From Pseudomonas viridiflava (GTDB lineage Bacteria; Pseudomonadota; Gammaproteobacteria; Pseudomonadales; Pseudomonadaceae), in NCBI RefSeq assembly GCF_900589395.1, contig NZ_UUIS01000043.1, positions 1 through 64,000 on the forward strand: a stretch of DNA of 64,000 nucleotides, in the 5' to 3' direction. Both the position numbers and the translations under genes were made by a program. The notes beneath the pieces are model-generated. The model did no database searches, was not told where the DNA came from, and worked only from the letters and a program-made list of their open reading frames with translations. Positions 46,651-55,876 of the stretch are shown piece after piece. Within the stretch, counting starts at the first letter, position 1. Each line of letters begins with the position of its first letter.

Positions 46651-46943
46651 GTCCGGATACTCGCTCGTTTCAAGTTGTGCAACTAAAAAGGAACAGGCAG
46701 ACCCGCCTCGGTCACGAGCGTAGTCGCCGATCAATATATAAAGGGGCGTGCAAAAGCGGCACAAAACCAAATGAGCCCTTTGAGACGGCTCACGTGTTTT
46801 TTCTGAGCTAATGAGTTTTAGTTGGGGCTGTCAACAAGTAGGCGGGCGGGTGAAGCTTGAAATGAACGATTCAGAAAATTCCTACACTTAATGGCAGGAG
46901 CTGTTTACTGCGCAGTAAGCAGCCGTCCTACCGAATGCGGCGT
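46651..46943. other. A+T-rich intergenic region with hairpins
   Basis: No gene is seen. GCTGTTTACTGC/GCAGTAAGCAGC (46900-46923) is a near-perfect dyad 20 bp past the tcyN stop and may end that transcript, though it lacks a T run. TGAGCC/GGCTCA (46772-46792) is another short hairpin. The rest should contain the promoter of the two-repeat protein. Confidence 0.4.
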
Positions 46944-47687
46944 TCAGGAACGACTGCGTTCCAGAAACTGCCGGGTGCGCTCTTGGGTGGGGTTGGCAAA
47001 CAGCGCCTTGGCTTCGCCCTGTTCGACGATGACGCCCTTGTCGATGAACACCACACGATTGGCTACATCCCGGGCAAAGTTCATCTCGTGGGTGACGATG
47101 ATCATGGTGCGCTGTTCGGTGGCCAGGGCGCGAATGGTGCTCAGCACTTCGCCGACCAGTTCCGGGTCCAGTGCCGAGGTCGGCTCGTCGAAGAGGATGA
47201 CCTGCGGCTCCATCGCCAGGGCCCGGGCAATCGCCACCCGTTGCTGCTGGCCGCCGGAAAGGCGCTTGGGGTAGGCATCTTCCTTGCCGCCCAGGCCCAC
47301 CTTGGCCAACAACTGCCGGCCCAGGGCAATGGCCTTTTCAGGCGCGACCTTCTTGACCACCACCGGCCCTTCGATGACGTTTTCCAGGGCGGTGCGATGC
47401 GGGAACAGGTTGAAGTTCTGGAACACAAAGCCCACTTGCTGGCGCAGCTGGCGAATCAGCCCCTGTTGCGGCCCCAGCGGGCGGTTGCCGTCGATGCGGA
47501 TGTCACCGACCTGCAAGATGCCGCCGGAGGGCTCTTCGAGCAGGTTCAGGCAGCGCAGCAAGGTGGTCTTGCCTGAGCCGCTGGGGCCGATGATGGCGAC
47601 CACCTCGCCGGCCTCGACCCGCAAGTCGATGCCCTTGAGCACCGGCATGCCCTTGAAGTCCTTGGTGAGTCCCTTGATTTCGATCAT
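46944..47687 (-). CDS. tcyN: L-cystine ABC transporter ATP-binding protein TcyN
   Basis: 247-residue ABC ATPase of the polar amino acid class. Walker A is GPSGSGKTT (about 34-42), the signature LSGGQQQRVAIARAL is at about 144, and Walker B is VILFDEPTSALDPELV. The H-loop is IIVTHEMNFARDVANRVVF. It follows tcyL by 3 bp and completes a tcyJ-tcyL-tcyN set next to a D-cysteine desulfhydrase gene, the arrangement known from E. coli. Confidence 0.92.
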   Translation of the reverse strand: MIEIKGLTKDFKGMPVLKGIDLRVEAGEVVAIIGPSGSGKTTLLRCLNLLEEPSGGILQVGDIRIDGNRPLGPQQGLIRQLRQQVGFVFQNFNLFPHRTALENVIEGPVVVKKVAPEKAIALGRQLLAKVGLGGKEDAYPKRLSGGQQQRVAIARALAMEPQVILFDEPTSALDPELVGEVLSTIRALATEQRTMIIVTHEMNFARDVANRVVFIDKGVIVEQGEAKALFANPTQERTRQFLERSRS

Positions 47688-47690
47688 GCC

Positions 47691-48359
47691 TCAGGACTCC
47701 TGTTCATGGCGGTTGACCCGGGCTTCGAGACGATTCTGAAAGTGCGAGAGCAGGGTGGCCAGCACCCAGTAGATCAGCGCCGCAGCCAGGTACATGGTGA
47801 AGATCTCGAAGGTGCGCGCGGTGATCAGCTGTGCCTGGCGGAACAGTTCCGGCACCTGGATGGTGGCGGCCAGCGCGGTGTCCTTGACCAGCGAAATGAA
47901 GCTGTTGCCCAGCGGCGGCAGGGCAGTACGCGCCGCCTGGGGCAGGATCGCCCGGCGCATGGCCTGCCAGCGGGTCATGCCGATGCTGGCAGCCGCCTCC
48001 CATTGCCCGCGGTCCACCGAGCCGATGGCGGCGCGCAGGATTTCACAGGCGTAGGCGGCCATGTTCAGCGAGAAACCGATCAGCGCCGCCGGCAACGGGT
48101 CCAGCTCCAGGCCCAGCTGCGGCAGACCGTAGTAGATCAGGAACAACTGCACCAGCAAGGGCGTGCCGCGAAAGAATGACACGTAGAGCCGCGCCGTCCA
48201 GTTCACCAGCTTCGACCGCGACAGGCGCATCAGCGCCAGGGCAAAGCCCAGCAGCAGGCCGAAGAACATGCCGCCCAGGCTGAGTACGACGGTGTAGTAA
48301 GCGCCCTTGAGCAGAAAGGGCGCCGACTCGATGGCGAGATTGAGGCTCTCTTGGATCAT
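47691..48359 (-). CDS. tcyL: L-cystine ABC transporter permease TcyL
   Basis: 222-residue inner-membrane permease of the HisMQ type. It has about five hydrophobic segments and the loop EAAASIGMTRWQAMRRAILP with QA following, which is the EAA motif. It overlaps the end of tcyJ by 4 bp. Works as a homodimeric channel with TcyN for cystine and related sulfur amino acids. Confidence 0.92.
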   Translation of the reverse strand: MIQESLNLAIESAPFLLKGAYYTVVLSLGGMFFGLLLGFALALMRLSRSKLVNWTARLYVSFFRGTPLLVQLFLIYYGLPQLGLELDPLPAALIGFSLNMAAYACEILRAAIGSVDRGQWEAAASIGMTRWQAMRRAILPQAARTALPPLGNSFISLVKDTALAATIQVPELFRQAQLITARTFEIFTMYLAAALIYWVLATLLSHFQNRLEARVNRHEQES

Positions 48360-49153
48360 TGGGTAACGTCAGTGCCGAAGTATTTCTCTGACAGCTTCTT
48401 CAGCGTGCCGTCTTTGCGCAGCTTGGCCTGTGCATCGTCGATGGCCGCCAGCAGCTCGGGTTCGCCCTTGCGCAGGGCGATACCGGACTCCTGGCGCGAG
48501 AAGGCCTCACCGGCTGCGACCAGCTTGTCTTTGGTCTTTTGCTGCATTTCCAGGGCCGCAAGACGGTCAACCAGGATGACATCGATACGACCTACGCTCA
48601 GGTCCTGGATCTTGGTCGGGTCGTCGTCATAGGTTCTGATAACGGCGCCGGGCACGTTTTCCTTGAGCCATTGCTCATAGTTGGTGCCCAGGCCCAGGCC
48701 TACTTTCTTGCCGGCCAGGTCCTGGGCGGTCTTGATCGAGGCGGCGGTGTCTTTTCTGGTCATGGCCTGGATGCCGGACACGGTGTAGGGCGTGGAGAAA
48801 TCGTACTTCTTCTTGCGCTCTTCGGAAATGGTCACCTGGTTGACGACGATGTCCAGGCGCTTCGATTCCAGGGCGGCAAGAATGCCATCCCACTTGCTCG
48901 GCTGCACCTTGGCCTTGACCCCCAGCTCCTTGGCCAGCGCTTCGGCCAGCTCGACCTCGAAGCCGGTGAGCTTGCCGTTTTCATCAACGAAGCTGAAAGG
49001 CGGATAGGTGCCTTCCAGGCCCACGTTCAACGTGCCGCTGTCCTTGATTTTCTGCAGTTGCTCGCCGGCCAGGGCCTGGCCGGCAAGGCCGGTGCCGAGC
49101 GCCAGGCTCAGGGCGGAAAACAGGACGGTACGACGGATAGCGGAAATGTTCAT
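48356..49153 (-). CDS. tcyJ: Periplasmic cystine-binding protein TcyJ (FliY)
   Basis: 265 residues with a signal peptide (about 1-29, ending ALA before GEQ). Family-3 solute-binding protein: LNVGLEGTYPPFSFVDENGK at the ligand site, GFEVELAEALAKELG, and DLAGKKVGLGLGTNYEQWL. High similarity to E. coli FliY is visible. Captures L-cystine for uptake as a sulfur source. It heads the tcyJLN operon, about 200 bp downstream of dcyD. Confidence 0.92.
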   Translation of the reverse strand: MNISAIRRTVLFSALSLALGTGLAGQALAGEQLQKIKDSGTLNVGLEGTYPPFSFVDENGKLTGFEVELAEALAKELGVKAKVQPSKWDGILAALESKRLDIVVNQVTISEERKKKYDFSTPYTVSGIQAMTRKDTAASIKTAQDLAGKKVGLGLGTNYEQWLKENVPGAVIRTYDDDPTKIQDLSVGRIDVILVDRLAALEMQQKTKDKLVAAGEAFSRQESGIALRKGEPELLAAIDDAQAKLRKDGTLKKLSEKYFGTDVTQ

Positions 49154-49356
49154 GCGAGCCCCTTGATGAATGCGCGTGTCGGTCAGGAGTGAGACTTCTC
49201 ACAAACGGGCGAAGTGCCGGAAAAAACAAAGAATTGTTCGGCTCCTGGCCCGTATCGCGCGCACTATAGAACGTGTTTTTTATAAATAAAAATAACTGGA
49301 TTCTGTTTTTTATTTCTTTATTGCATAAGCGTCGTGCAGCGCTCTGGCCTGCGCCC
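49154..49356. promoter_or_regulatory. Promoter region of tcyJLN, A+T-rich CysB-like stretch
   Basis: A strongly A+T-rich stretch (about 49272-49325) resembles the one upstream of ssuA. It lies between dcyD and tcyJ. It suggests a second sulfur-limitation-controlled promoter, but no defined site was assigned. Confidence 0.35.
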
Positions 49357-50355
49357 TCAGCCGGAAAACAGCTGTGGATAAGCAAACAGTGCCGGCGCGC
49401 CGCCCGTGTGGACAAAGACAATCGGCCCCTCGTCGAAGCGCTGCCGACCGATGCCATCGAGCAGCCCGGCCATGGCCTTGCCGGTGTAGACCGGGTCCAG
49501 CAGCAGGCCTTCCTGGGCGGCCACCAGCCGGATCGCCGCCAGGGTGCCGGCATTGGGCTCGCCGTAGCGGGGGGCATGGTACTCGTCCCACAGGTTGATT
49601 CTAAGGGCCGGCTGCACGGCGATATCGAGCAGTGCGGCGGTGCGTTCGATCAGCCGCCGGACCTTGGGCAACTGCTCCTCCTCGCTGCGCGAGACGGTCA
49701 CCCCGATCAAGGGCAGCTGTGGATGCCGCTCGGCCATGGCCAGCGCCAGGCCGGCGTGGGTGCCGGCACTGCCGGAGGCGACGACCACTGCGGCGAACGG
49801 CTCGCCGACCCGTTCGATCTGCTCGGCCAGCTCAAGGCCGGCACGCACGTAGCCCAGGGCGCCGACCGCACTGGAGCCGCCGATGGGCACGATATAGGGC
49901 TTTTTGCCGTTGCTTTGCAGGCGCGCGGCCAGGGCCTGCAATTGCTCGTCGGCGTTGTCGAGGTTTTCGACCCGCTCGACCTTGGCGTCGAACAGCTCCA
50001 GCAGCAGGCGATTGCCGTTGTGCAAGTAGTTGGAGTCTTCGCTGTCGATGGGGTTTTCCAGCAGCGCCACGCACCCCAGGCCCAGGCGGGCAGCCAGGGC
50101 GGCGGTCTGGCGCACATGATTGGACTGGATGGCGCCCGCCGTGATCAGCGTGTCAGCGCCTTGTGCCTGCGCATCGGCGGCCAGGTATTCGAGCTTGCGC
50201 ACCTTGTTGCCGCCCAGCGCCAGGGCGGTGGTGTCGTCACGCTTGACATAGATGTCGCGCCCGACCCAGGCCGACAGGCGTTCGAGCTTTTCCAGGGCAG
50301 TAGGGGCGCCGATCAGGTCCAGGCGCGCGAAGCGGGCGAGCTGTTTAGTGAGCAT
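49357..50355 (-). CDS. dcyD: D-cysteine desulfhydrase
   Basis: 332 residues from the ATG at 50355 ([20 protein letters not shown]); the frame to 50514 adds an unlikely leader. PLP enzyme of the ACC-deaminase branch that degrades D-cysteine to pyruvate, H2S and ammonia. The PLP lysine is in [17 protein letters not shown]. The phosphate loop is [17 protein letters not shown], and the region near the C-terminus has [14 protein letters not shown]. The link to the cystine transporter supports DcyD rather than ACC deaminase. Confidence 0.92.
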   Translation of the reverse strand: MLTKQLARFARLDLIGAPTALEKLERLSAWVGRDIYVKRDDTTALALGGNKVRKLEYLAADAQAQGADTLITAGAIQSNHVRQTAALAARLGLGCVALLENPIDSEDSNYLHNGNRLLLELFDAKVERVENLDNADEQLQALAARLQSNGKKPYIVPIGGSSAVGALGYVRAGLELAEQIERVGEPFAAVVVASGSAGTHAGLALAMAERHPQLPLIGVTVSRSEEEQLPKVRRLIERTAALLDIAVQPALRINLWDEYHAPRYGEPNAGTLAAIRLVAAQEGLLLDPVYTGKAMAGLLDGIGRQRFDEGPIVFVHTGGAPALFAYPQLFSG

Positions 50356-50555
50356 GTGGATAAAGACGTTCCTGTGGAGAGTCGCTCGACTATAGGCACA
50401 GGTGTGATACACGGCAACCGGCGCACGCTTATGCCGTTGTCGGCCAGGTCTTGCGTAAACGGGTATTTTTTCTACGCAATTGTTTGCCGTAGAGTGGCAG
50501 GCAGGCGGCCGCATAAACGCGATCGCGCCCCCTTGACGACTCAGGAGAGTTCAGC

Positions 50556-51509
50556 GTGAGCGATATCCCACAAGGCACTGGCGACGGCCGCTCCAGCCAC
50601 TGGCAATTGCAGCGTATCGTCGGCCAGTTGCGCGAGGCGCGTGACGACTGGCGTACCCGTAACCGGCGGGTCAGCGGCGAACATGGCGGGCGCGAACTGC
50701 CGTCGCGCGCGGCCATGAGCGACATCATCGAGGCGCTGACCGGGGCGTTGTTTCCCATGCGCCTGGGGCCGGTCGACCTGCGCGAAGAAAGCGAAGACTT
50801 CTACGTCGGCCATACCCTGGACGTCGCCCTCAACGCGCTGCTGGCCCAGGCGCGACTGGAGCTGCGTTATGTGGCCCAGCAGCAGGGCACGTCGGTCGAA
50901 GGCATCGACCAGCGAGCGCTGCAGATCATCCAGGACTTTGCCATTGCCCTGCCGGGCATTCGCCGGTTGCTCGACACCGACGTGCTGGCCGCCTACCAGG
51001 GTGACCCGGCGGCGCGCAGTGTCGACGAGGTGTTGCTGTGCTACCCGGGCATCCTGGCGATCATTCACCATCGCCTGGCGCACCATCTGTACCGTGCCGG
51101 CCTGCCGTTGCTGGCGCGTATCAGCGCGGAAATCGCGCACTCCGACACCGGCATCGACCTGCACCCTGGCGCGCAGATCGGGCCGAGCTTCTTCATCGAC
51201 CACGGCACCGGCGTGGTCATCGGCGAAACCGCAATCATCGGCGAGCGGGTGCGCATCTACCAGGCCGTGACCCTGGGTGCCAAGCGTTTTCCGGCCGATG
51301 AAAACGGCAACCTGCACAAGGGCCAGGCCCGTCACCCGATCGTCGAAGACGATGTGGTGATCTACGCCGGTGCGACCATCCTGGGGCGCATCACCATCGG
51401 CAAGGGCTCGACCATCGGCGGCAACGTCTGGCTGACCCGCAGCGTGCCGGCCGGCAGCAACCTGACCCAGGCCAATCTGCTGCAGACCGACGACGGCACC
51501 CAGAAGTAA
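50556..51509 (+). CDS. epsC: Serine O-acetyltransferase, EpsC type
   Basis: 317-residue acetyltransferase that makes O-acetylserine from serine and acetyl-CoA for cysteine synthesis. The left-handed beta-helix is built from hexapeptide repeats (about 190-310: IDLHPGAQIGPSFFIDHGTG then VVIGETAIIG, and ATILGRITIGKGSTIGGNVW). Catalytic His are in SDTGIDLHPGA and DHGTG. The N-terminal helical extension is longer than in E. coli CysE, as in EpsC/SrpH proteins. Divergent from dcyD by about 200 bp. Confidence 0.92.
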   Translation: MSDIPQGTGDGRSSHWQLQRIVGQLREARDDWRTRNRRVSGEHGGRELPSRAAMSDIIEALTGALFPMRLGPVDLREESEDFYVGHTLDVALNALLAQARLELRYVAQQQGTSVEGIDQRALQIIQDFAIALPGIRRLLDTDVLAAYQGDPAARSVDEVLLCYPGILAIIHHRLAHHLYRAGLPLLARISAEIAHSDTGIDLHPGAQIGPSFFIDHGTGVVIGETAIIGERVRIYQAVTLGAKRFPADENGNLHKGQARHPIVEDDVVIYAGATILGRITIGKGSTIGGNVWLTRSVPAGSNLTQANLLQTDDGTQK

Positions 51510-51542
51510 GGCGCGCGCCGCCTGCGCTCAGCCCCCTCCGGC

Positions 51543-51710
51543 TGTAGGAGCGCGCTTGCCCGCGACCGGCTGCGTTAGCAGTCGTAAAATTTCAGCGTTT
51601 CATAAATTTTGAATGCGTCCACAGTTCAGCATTTGTGGCGTTTCGCAAATTTTGCGAGCGCTACGCACTCGGTCGCGGTGGTCCGGCATACCGGCAAGCG
51701 CGCTCCTACA
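51543..51710. repeat. Composite inverted-repeat element H (epsC-betT gap)
   Basis: TGTAGGAGCGCGCTTGCCCG at 51543 pairs with the arm ending CTCCTACA at 51710. B-orientation core: GTTAGCAGTCGTAAAATTTC on the left, AAATTTTGCGAGCGCTACGC on the right, with TTGTGGCGTTTCGC between. The right arm has the same 15-nt insert type as element G (TGGTCCGGCATACCG). Confidence 0.9.
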
Positions 51711-51828
51711 GCGGCTCTGTAATCACCGCCCCATTACGGAACGATCCGTCCGTCGCGTGCGTCTTACGCCTGCTCCAACCCCCGGCACACCGCCTGCGAT
51801 TCGTCATCGCGGGCGCTTTCATGTTTAA

Positions 51829-51842
51829 ATTGAACGTTCAAT
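51829..51842. promoter_or_regulatory. BetI-type operator upstream of betT
   Basis: ATTGAACGTTCAAT is a perfect 14-bp palindrome, with a further half site CTTGAACG at 51847-51854. TGAACGTTCA-type sites are the binding sites of BetI, the choline-responsive TetR repressor, which normally controls choline uptake and oxidation genes. No betI is in the window, so the repressor would act in trans. Confidence 0.7.
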
Positions 51843-51885
51843 CAATCTTGAACGGTGGTCCGCTGCCCGCTCCCAAAAGGAGGCA

Positions 51886-51948
51886 ATGCCCTTGTCCTGC
51901 CCATGTCTGACCCGTGTTTTACGGACGCTGGAGGCGTATCGCGCATGA
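51886..51948 (+). CDS. Possible 20-residue leader peptide overlapping betT
   Basis: ATG at 51886, just after AAAAGGAGG, opens a frame of 20 codons (MPLSCPCLTRVLRTLEAYRA). Its TGA (51946-51948) overlaps the betT ATG at 51945. The spacing from the strong Shine-Dalgarno to this ATG is only 2 nt, which is short. It could be a translational coupling leader or a chance frame. Confidence 0.3.
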   Translation: MPLSCPCLTRVLRTLEAYRA

Positions 51949-53939
51949 ATACCCTCACCCCTGCCGGTAATGGCCCGGTGCGCATGAATGCGCCGGTGTT
52001 TTATTTCGCGGCCAGTTTCATCCTCATATTCGGCATCATCGTCATCAGCTTCCCCGAGGCCAGCGGCCAATGGTTGCTGGCGGCGCAGACCTGGGCGGCC
52101 GAAACCGTCGGCTGGTACTACATGCTGGTCATGACGCTGTATCTGGTCTTCGTGGTGGTCACCGCCTTGTCTGGCTACGGCAAGATCAAGCTCGGTGCCG
52201 ACCACGACGAGCCCGAATTCAGCTACCTGTCCTGGGCCGGCATGCTGTTCGCCGCTGGCATCAGCATCACGCTGTTCTTCTTCTGCGTGTCCGAACCGTT
52301 GACCCACATGCTGCAACCGCCGCAAGGCGAGGCCGGCACGGTGGATTCGGCGCGCCAGGCCATGCAGTTGCTGTTCCTGCACTGGGGCCTGCATGGCTGG
52401 GGCGTGTTCGCCTTCGTCGGTATGGCGCTGGCCTATTTCGCCTACCGCCATAACCTGCCGCTGGCCTTGCGCTCGGCGCTGTACCCGCTGATCGGCAAGC
52501 GCATCAACGGCCCGATCGGTTATGCGGTCGACGGCTTCGGCATCATCGCCACCATCTTCGGCCTGGGTGCCGACATGGGCTTTGGCGTGCTGCACCTCAA
52601 TTCCGGCCTGGACTACCTGTTCGGCGTGGCCCACACCCAGTGGGTGCAGGTCGGGCTGATCACCCTGATGATGGGCGCCGCCATCGTGGTGGCGGTGTCC
52701 GGGGTCGACAAGGGCGTGCGGGTCATGTCCGACATCAACATGCTGCTGGCCTGTGCGCTGCTGCTGTTCGTGTTGTTCGCCGGTCCCACCCAGCACCTGC
52801 TCAACACCCTGGTGCAGAACATCGGCGACTACCTGGGCGCGTTGCCGTCCAAGAGCTTCGACGTCTACGCCTACAAGAGTGTCGACGGCTGGCTGGGCGG
52901 CTGGACCGTGTTTTACTGGGCCTGGTGGATTGCCTGGGCGCCGTTCGTGGGCCTGTTCATCGCCCGCATTTCGCGGGGTCGCACCATCCGCGAGTTCGTC
53001 TTCGGCGTGCTGCTGATTCCGCTGGGTTTCACGCTGGCGTGGATGTCGATCTTCGGCAACAGCGCCATTCACCAGGTGCTGGAAAACGGCATGACCGCGC
53101 TGGGCCAGTCGGCCATCGACGACCCGTCCATGACCCTGTACCTGCTGCTGGAAACCTACCCGTGGAGCAAGACGGTCATTGCCGTGACCGTGTTCATCAG
53201 CTTTGTGTTCTTCGTGACCTCGGCCGACTCCGGCACCGTGGTGCTTTCGACCCTGTCGGCCAAGGGCGGCAGTGCTGATGAAGACGGGCCGAAATGGCTG
53301 CGCGTCTTCTGGGGTGCGGCCACGGCACTGGTGACCAGCGGCCTGCTGTTCTCCGGCAGCATCGACGCGCTCAAGTCGGCGGTGGTGCTGACCTCGCTGC
53401 CGTTCTCGCTGATCCTGCTGTTGATGATGTGGGGCCTGCACAAGGCGTTCTACCTGGAATCGCAGCGGCAACTGGCGCAGCTGTATTCCCTGGCCCCGGC
53501 CTCGGGTGCCCGGCGTGGCGGCTGGCGCCAGCGTCTGAGCCAGGCGGTGCATTACCCGTCACGCGACGAGGTGTACCGCTTCCTCGACCAGACCGTACGC
53601 CCGGCCATCGACGAGGTGACCGCCGTGTTCGTCGAGAAGGGCCTGGTCGTGAACAACGTGCCGGACCCGGCCAACGACTCGGTGACCCTGGAAATCGGCC
53701 ATGGCGAAGAACGTCCCTTCATTTACCAGGTGCAGATGAAAGGCTTCTTCACCCCGTCCTTCGCCCGCGGCGGTATGGGCTCCAAGCAACTGAACAACCG
53801 CCGCTATTACCGCGCCGAGGTGCACTTGAGCGAAGGCAGCCAGGACTACGACCTGGTCGGCTACACCAAGGAGCAGGTGATCAACGACGTGCTCGACCAG
53901 TACGAACGCCACATGCAGTTCCTGCATCTGGTGCGGTAG
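51945..53939 (+). CDS. betT: BCCT-family choline/betaine transporter
   Basis: 664 residues from the ATG at 51945 with GGAGG 10 nt upstream; an in-frame ATG at 51903 is an alternative. Twelve membrane segments with the BCCT signature WTVFYWAWWIAWAPFVGLFI and ARISRGRTIREFV. A long cytoplasmic C-terminal domain (about 505-664) is typical of BetT proteins, where it senses osmotic change. Takes up choline by proton or sodium symport. The BetI-like operator upstream supports choline as the substrate. Confidence 0.9.
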   Translation: MNTLTPAGNGPVRMNAPVFYFAASFILIFGIIVISFPEASGQWLLAAQTWAAETVGWYYMLVMTLYLVFVVVTALSGYGKIKLGADHDEPEFSYLSWAGMLFAAGISITLFFFCVSEPLTHMLQPPQGEAGTVDSARQAMQLLFLHWGLHGWGVFAFVGMALAYFAYRHNLPLALRSALYPLIGKRINGPIGYAVDGFGIIATIFGLGADMGFGVLHLNSGLDYLFGVAHTQWVQVGLITLMMGAAIVVAVSGVDKGVRVMSDINMLLACALLLFVLFAGPTQHLLNTLVQNIGDYLGALPSKSFDVYAYKSVDGWLGGWTVFYWAWWIAWAPFVGLFIARISRGRTIREFVFGVLLIPLGFTLAWMSIFGNSAIHQVLENGMTALGQSAIDDPSMTLYLLLETYPWSKTVIAVTVFISFVFFVTSADSGTVVLSTLSAKGGSADEDGPKWLRVFWGAATALVTSGLLFSGSIDALKSAVVLTSLPFSLILLLMMWGLHKAFYLESQRQLAQLYSLAPASGARRGGWRQRLSQAVHYPSRDEVYRFLDQTVRPAIDEVTAVFVEKGLVVNNVPDPANDSVTLEIGHGEERPFIYQVQMKGFFTPSFARGGMGSKQLNNRRYYRAEVHLSEGSQDYDLVGYTKEQVINDVLDQYERHMQFLHLVR

Positions 53940-53957
53940 GACGGTAGGCGCAGAGGG

Positions 53958-54695
53958 TCACGCCAGGCCGCCATTGGCGCGCAGGACCTGGCCATTGATC
54001 CAGCCCGCATCGGGGCCGGCCAGGAAGGCCACGACGCTGGCGATGTCGTCGGGCTGGCCGAGGCGTTGCAGCGGCGGCAGGCTGGCGAAATGCCGGATCT
54101 GTTCTTCGGTCTTGCCGTTGAGGAACAGTTCGGTGGCCACCGGCCCCGGGGCCACGGCATTGACGGTGATGTTACGCCCGCGCAGCTCTTTGGCGAACAC
54201 CGGGGTCATGGCCTCCACGGCGGCCTTGCTGGCGTTGTAGATGGCGTAGCCCGGCAGGCTCAGGGCCAGGGCGGTGGTCGAGAAATTGATGATCCGCCCG
54301 CCGTCGTTCAAGCGCCGGCCGGCTTCGCGCAAGGTGTTGAATACACCGCGGGTATTGACCGCAAAGGTCTGCTCGAACAGCTCGTCGCTGGTGTCGACCA
54401 GCGGCAGGGTCTTGAGAATCCCGGCGTTATTGACCAGCACATCGATCTGGCCCAGATGATGCTCGGTGGCGTCGAACAGCCGGCGTACATCGGCGGTGCT
54501 GGCGACGTCGGCCTTGAGCGCAATCGCATCGTGACCCTGGCCCATCAGTTCAGCCACCAACGTGTCGGCCTCATCGGCGCTGTTGGCGTAGTTGATCACC
54601 ACGGCAAAGCCGTCGGTGGCCAGGCGCCGCGCGATCTGGGCGCCGATGCCGCGTGATGCGCCGGTAACGATGGCAACTTTGCGAAGACGACTCAT
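53958..54695 (-). CDS. Short-chain dehydrogenase/reductase
   Basis: 245-residue classical SDR. Cofactor motif TGASRGIGAQIARRLA (TGxxxGxG, about 12-27), NNAGILKTLPL, catalytic Ser near the NFSTTALALSLPGY segment and YAIYNASKAAVEAMT (YxxxK, with Tyr and Lys). C-terminal PGPVATELFL follows the usual pattern. Probably NADP(H)-linked because of RINYAN-like basic positions near strand 2; substrate unknown. It sits just downstream of, and in the same direction as, the LacI regulator. Confidence 0.86.
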   Translation of the reverse strand: MSRLRKVAIVTGASRGIGAQIARRLATDGFAVVINYANSADEADTLVAELMGQGHDAIALKADVASTADVRRLFDATEHHLGQIDVLVNNAGILKTLPLVDTSDELFEQTFAVNTRGVFNTLREAGRRLNDGGRIINFSTTALALSLPGYAIYNASKAAVEAMTPVFAKELRGRNITVNAVAPGPVATELFLNGKTEEQIRHFASLPPLQRLGQPDDIASVVAFLAGPDAGWINGQVLRANGGLA

Positions 54696-54740
54696 GGCGT
54701 TGCTCCTGTCAGAAGTAAGTGGCTACTTCATCTTAAAGCG

Positions 54741-55787
54741 CTATGTACTCTCTCGTTCAATCAACCGGCACTCCAGCAGGTTCAAGCGCTGCAACTCACC
54801 TTCCAACGGCAATACGCCCAGGCTTTGCAGCACCCGCTGCGCCGCCAGCACGCCGATCTCCAGTGCCGGCGGCTTGATGGTGCTCAGGCTGGGCAGCAGC
54901 ATTTCAGCGAAAGCGTAGTCGCCAAAGCCCATCACCGCGCAGTCCTGCGGGACCGACAGGCCGGCGCGCTGACCCGCCAGAAGCGCGCCGGCGGCCAGGT
55001 TATCGTTGGCAAAGAAAATGGCGTCCGGGCGCTGCGGTCCGCTCATTAACTGTTGCATGGCCTGCTTGCCGGCCTCGAACGGCGCCAGCCCCGGGTCCGG
55101 GGCGAAGACCTGCGGCTCAAGCCCCAGCGTCCTCAACGTCTCGGCATAACCGTCACGCCGTTCCAGGGCGCTGAAGTCGCCGGGCACGCTGTTCTGCACA
55201 AAGGCGATGCGCCGGTAGCCCTGGCCATGCAGGTAGCGCGCGGCCGTGACCCCGACCTGATAGTGCGAAAAACCGATCTGGATCGGCTGGCGCTGCGGCT
55301 GGTAATCCCAGGTTTCGATGACCGGCATGTCGGCCTGCTCGATCATCTTCTGCGTTGCGGCGGTATGAAAGTGACTGGTCAGCACCAGGGCGGCCGGCGA
55401 CCAGCCGAGAAAAGCCCGTACCGCGCTTTCTTCCTGCTCGGCCGAGAAATAACTGGAGGCCAGCAGCAACTGGAAACCGTGCTGGCTCAAGGTGTCGCTG
55501 AAGCCCTGGATCGTATTGGCGAAAATTGGCCCGGAGATGTTCGGGATCACCATCGCCACCACCTTGCTGCGCGCCGAGGCCAGGCCGCCGGCGACCAGAT
55601 TGGGCACATAACCCAGATCAGCCACGACCGTGGCAATGCGTTCGCGCAGCTCGGGTGAGACCTGTTCGGGCTGATTGAAGTAACGCGAAACGGTGATCGC
55701 CGAAACACCCACGGCCTTGGCCACCGCAGTGAGCGTGACGCGACCAACGCTGCGGCGTTTACGTGTTATCGGGGGTTGCTCTGCCAT
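54741..55787 (-). CDS. LacI-family transcriptional regulator (GntR-gluconate-type)
   Basis: 348 residues. LacI helix-turn-helix at about 17-60 (VTLTAVAKAVGVSAITVSRY then FNQPEQVSPELRERI). The periplasmic-binding-protein-like effector domain follows (about 75-345), with VVAMVIPNISGPIFANTIQG and AIFFANDNLAAGALLAGQRA. These regulators normally respond to sugars or sugar acids. A perfect LacI-type palindrome lies about 90 bp upstream, between this gene and the TonB receptor, so it probably controls both itself and the receptor-monooxygenase block. Confidence 0.9.
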   Translation of the reverse strand: MAEQPPITRKRRSVGRVTLTAVAKAVGVSAITVSRYFNQPEQVSPELRERIATVVADLGYVPNLVAGGLASARSKVVAMVIPNISGPIFANTIQGFSDTLSQHGFQLLLASSYFSAEQEESAVRAFLGWSPAALVLTSHFHTAATQKMIEQADMPVIETWDYQPQRQPIQIGFSHYQVGVTAARYLHGQGYRRIAFVQNSVPGDFSALERRDGYAETLRTLGLEPQVFAPDPGLAPFEAGKQAMQQLMSGPQRPDAIFFANDNLAAGALLAGQRAGLSVPQDCAVMGFGDYAFAEMLLPSLSTIKPPALEIGVLAAQRVLQSLGVLPLEGELQRLNLLECRLIEREST

Positions 55788-55876
55788 GCCGACGTGATCC
55801 GCATAAAATAAAAAGGAATATAAAAGTAATTTTTCAGTATTGGACGCTCTATGGTCCGGTTTCTGATACTGGCGAT

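Noticed and set aside
46772..46805. TGAGCC/GGCTCA hairpin followed by TTTTTT as a terminator
   Set aside because: Its T run faces the plus strand, where no gene ends; the stem is only six base pairs.
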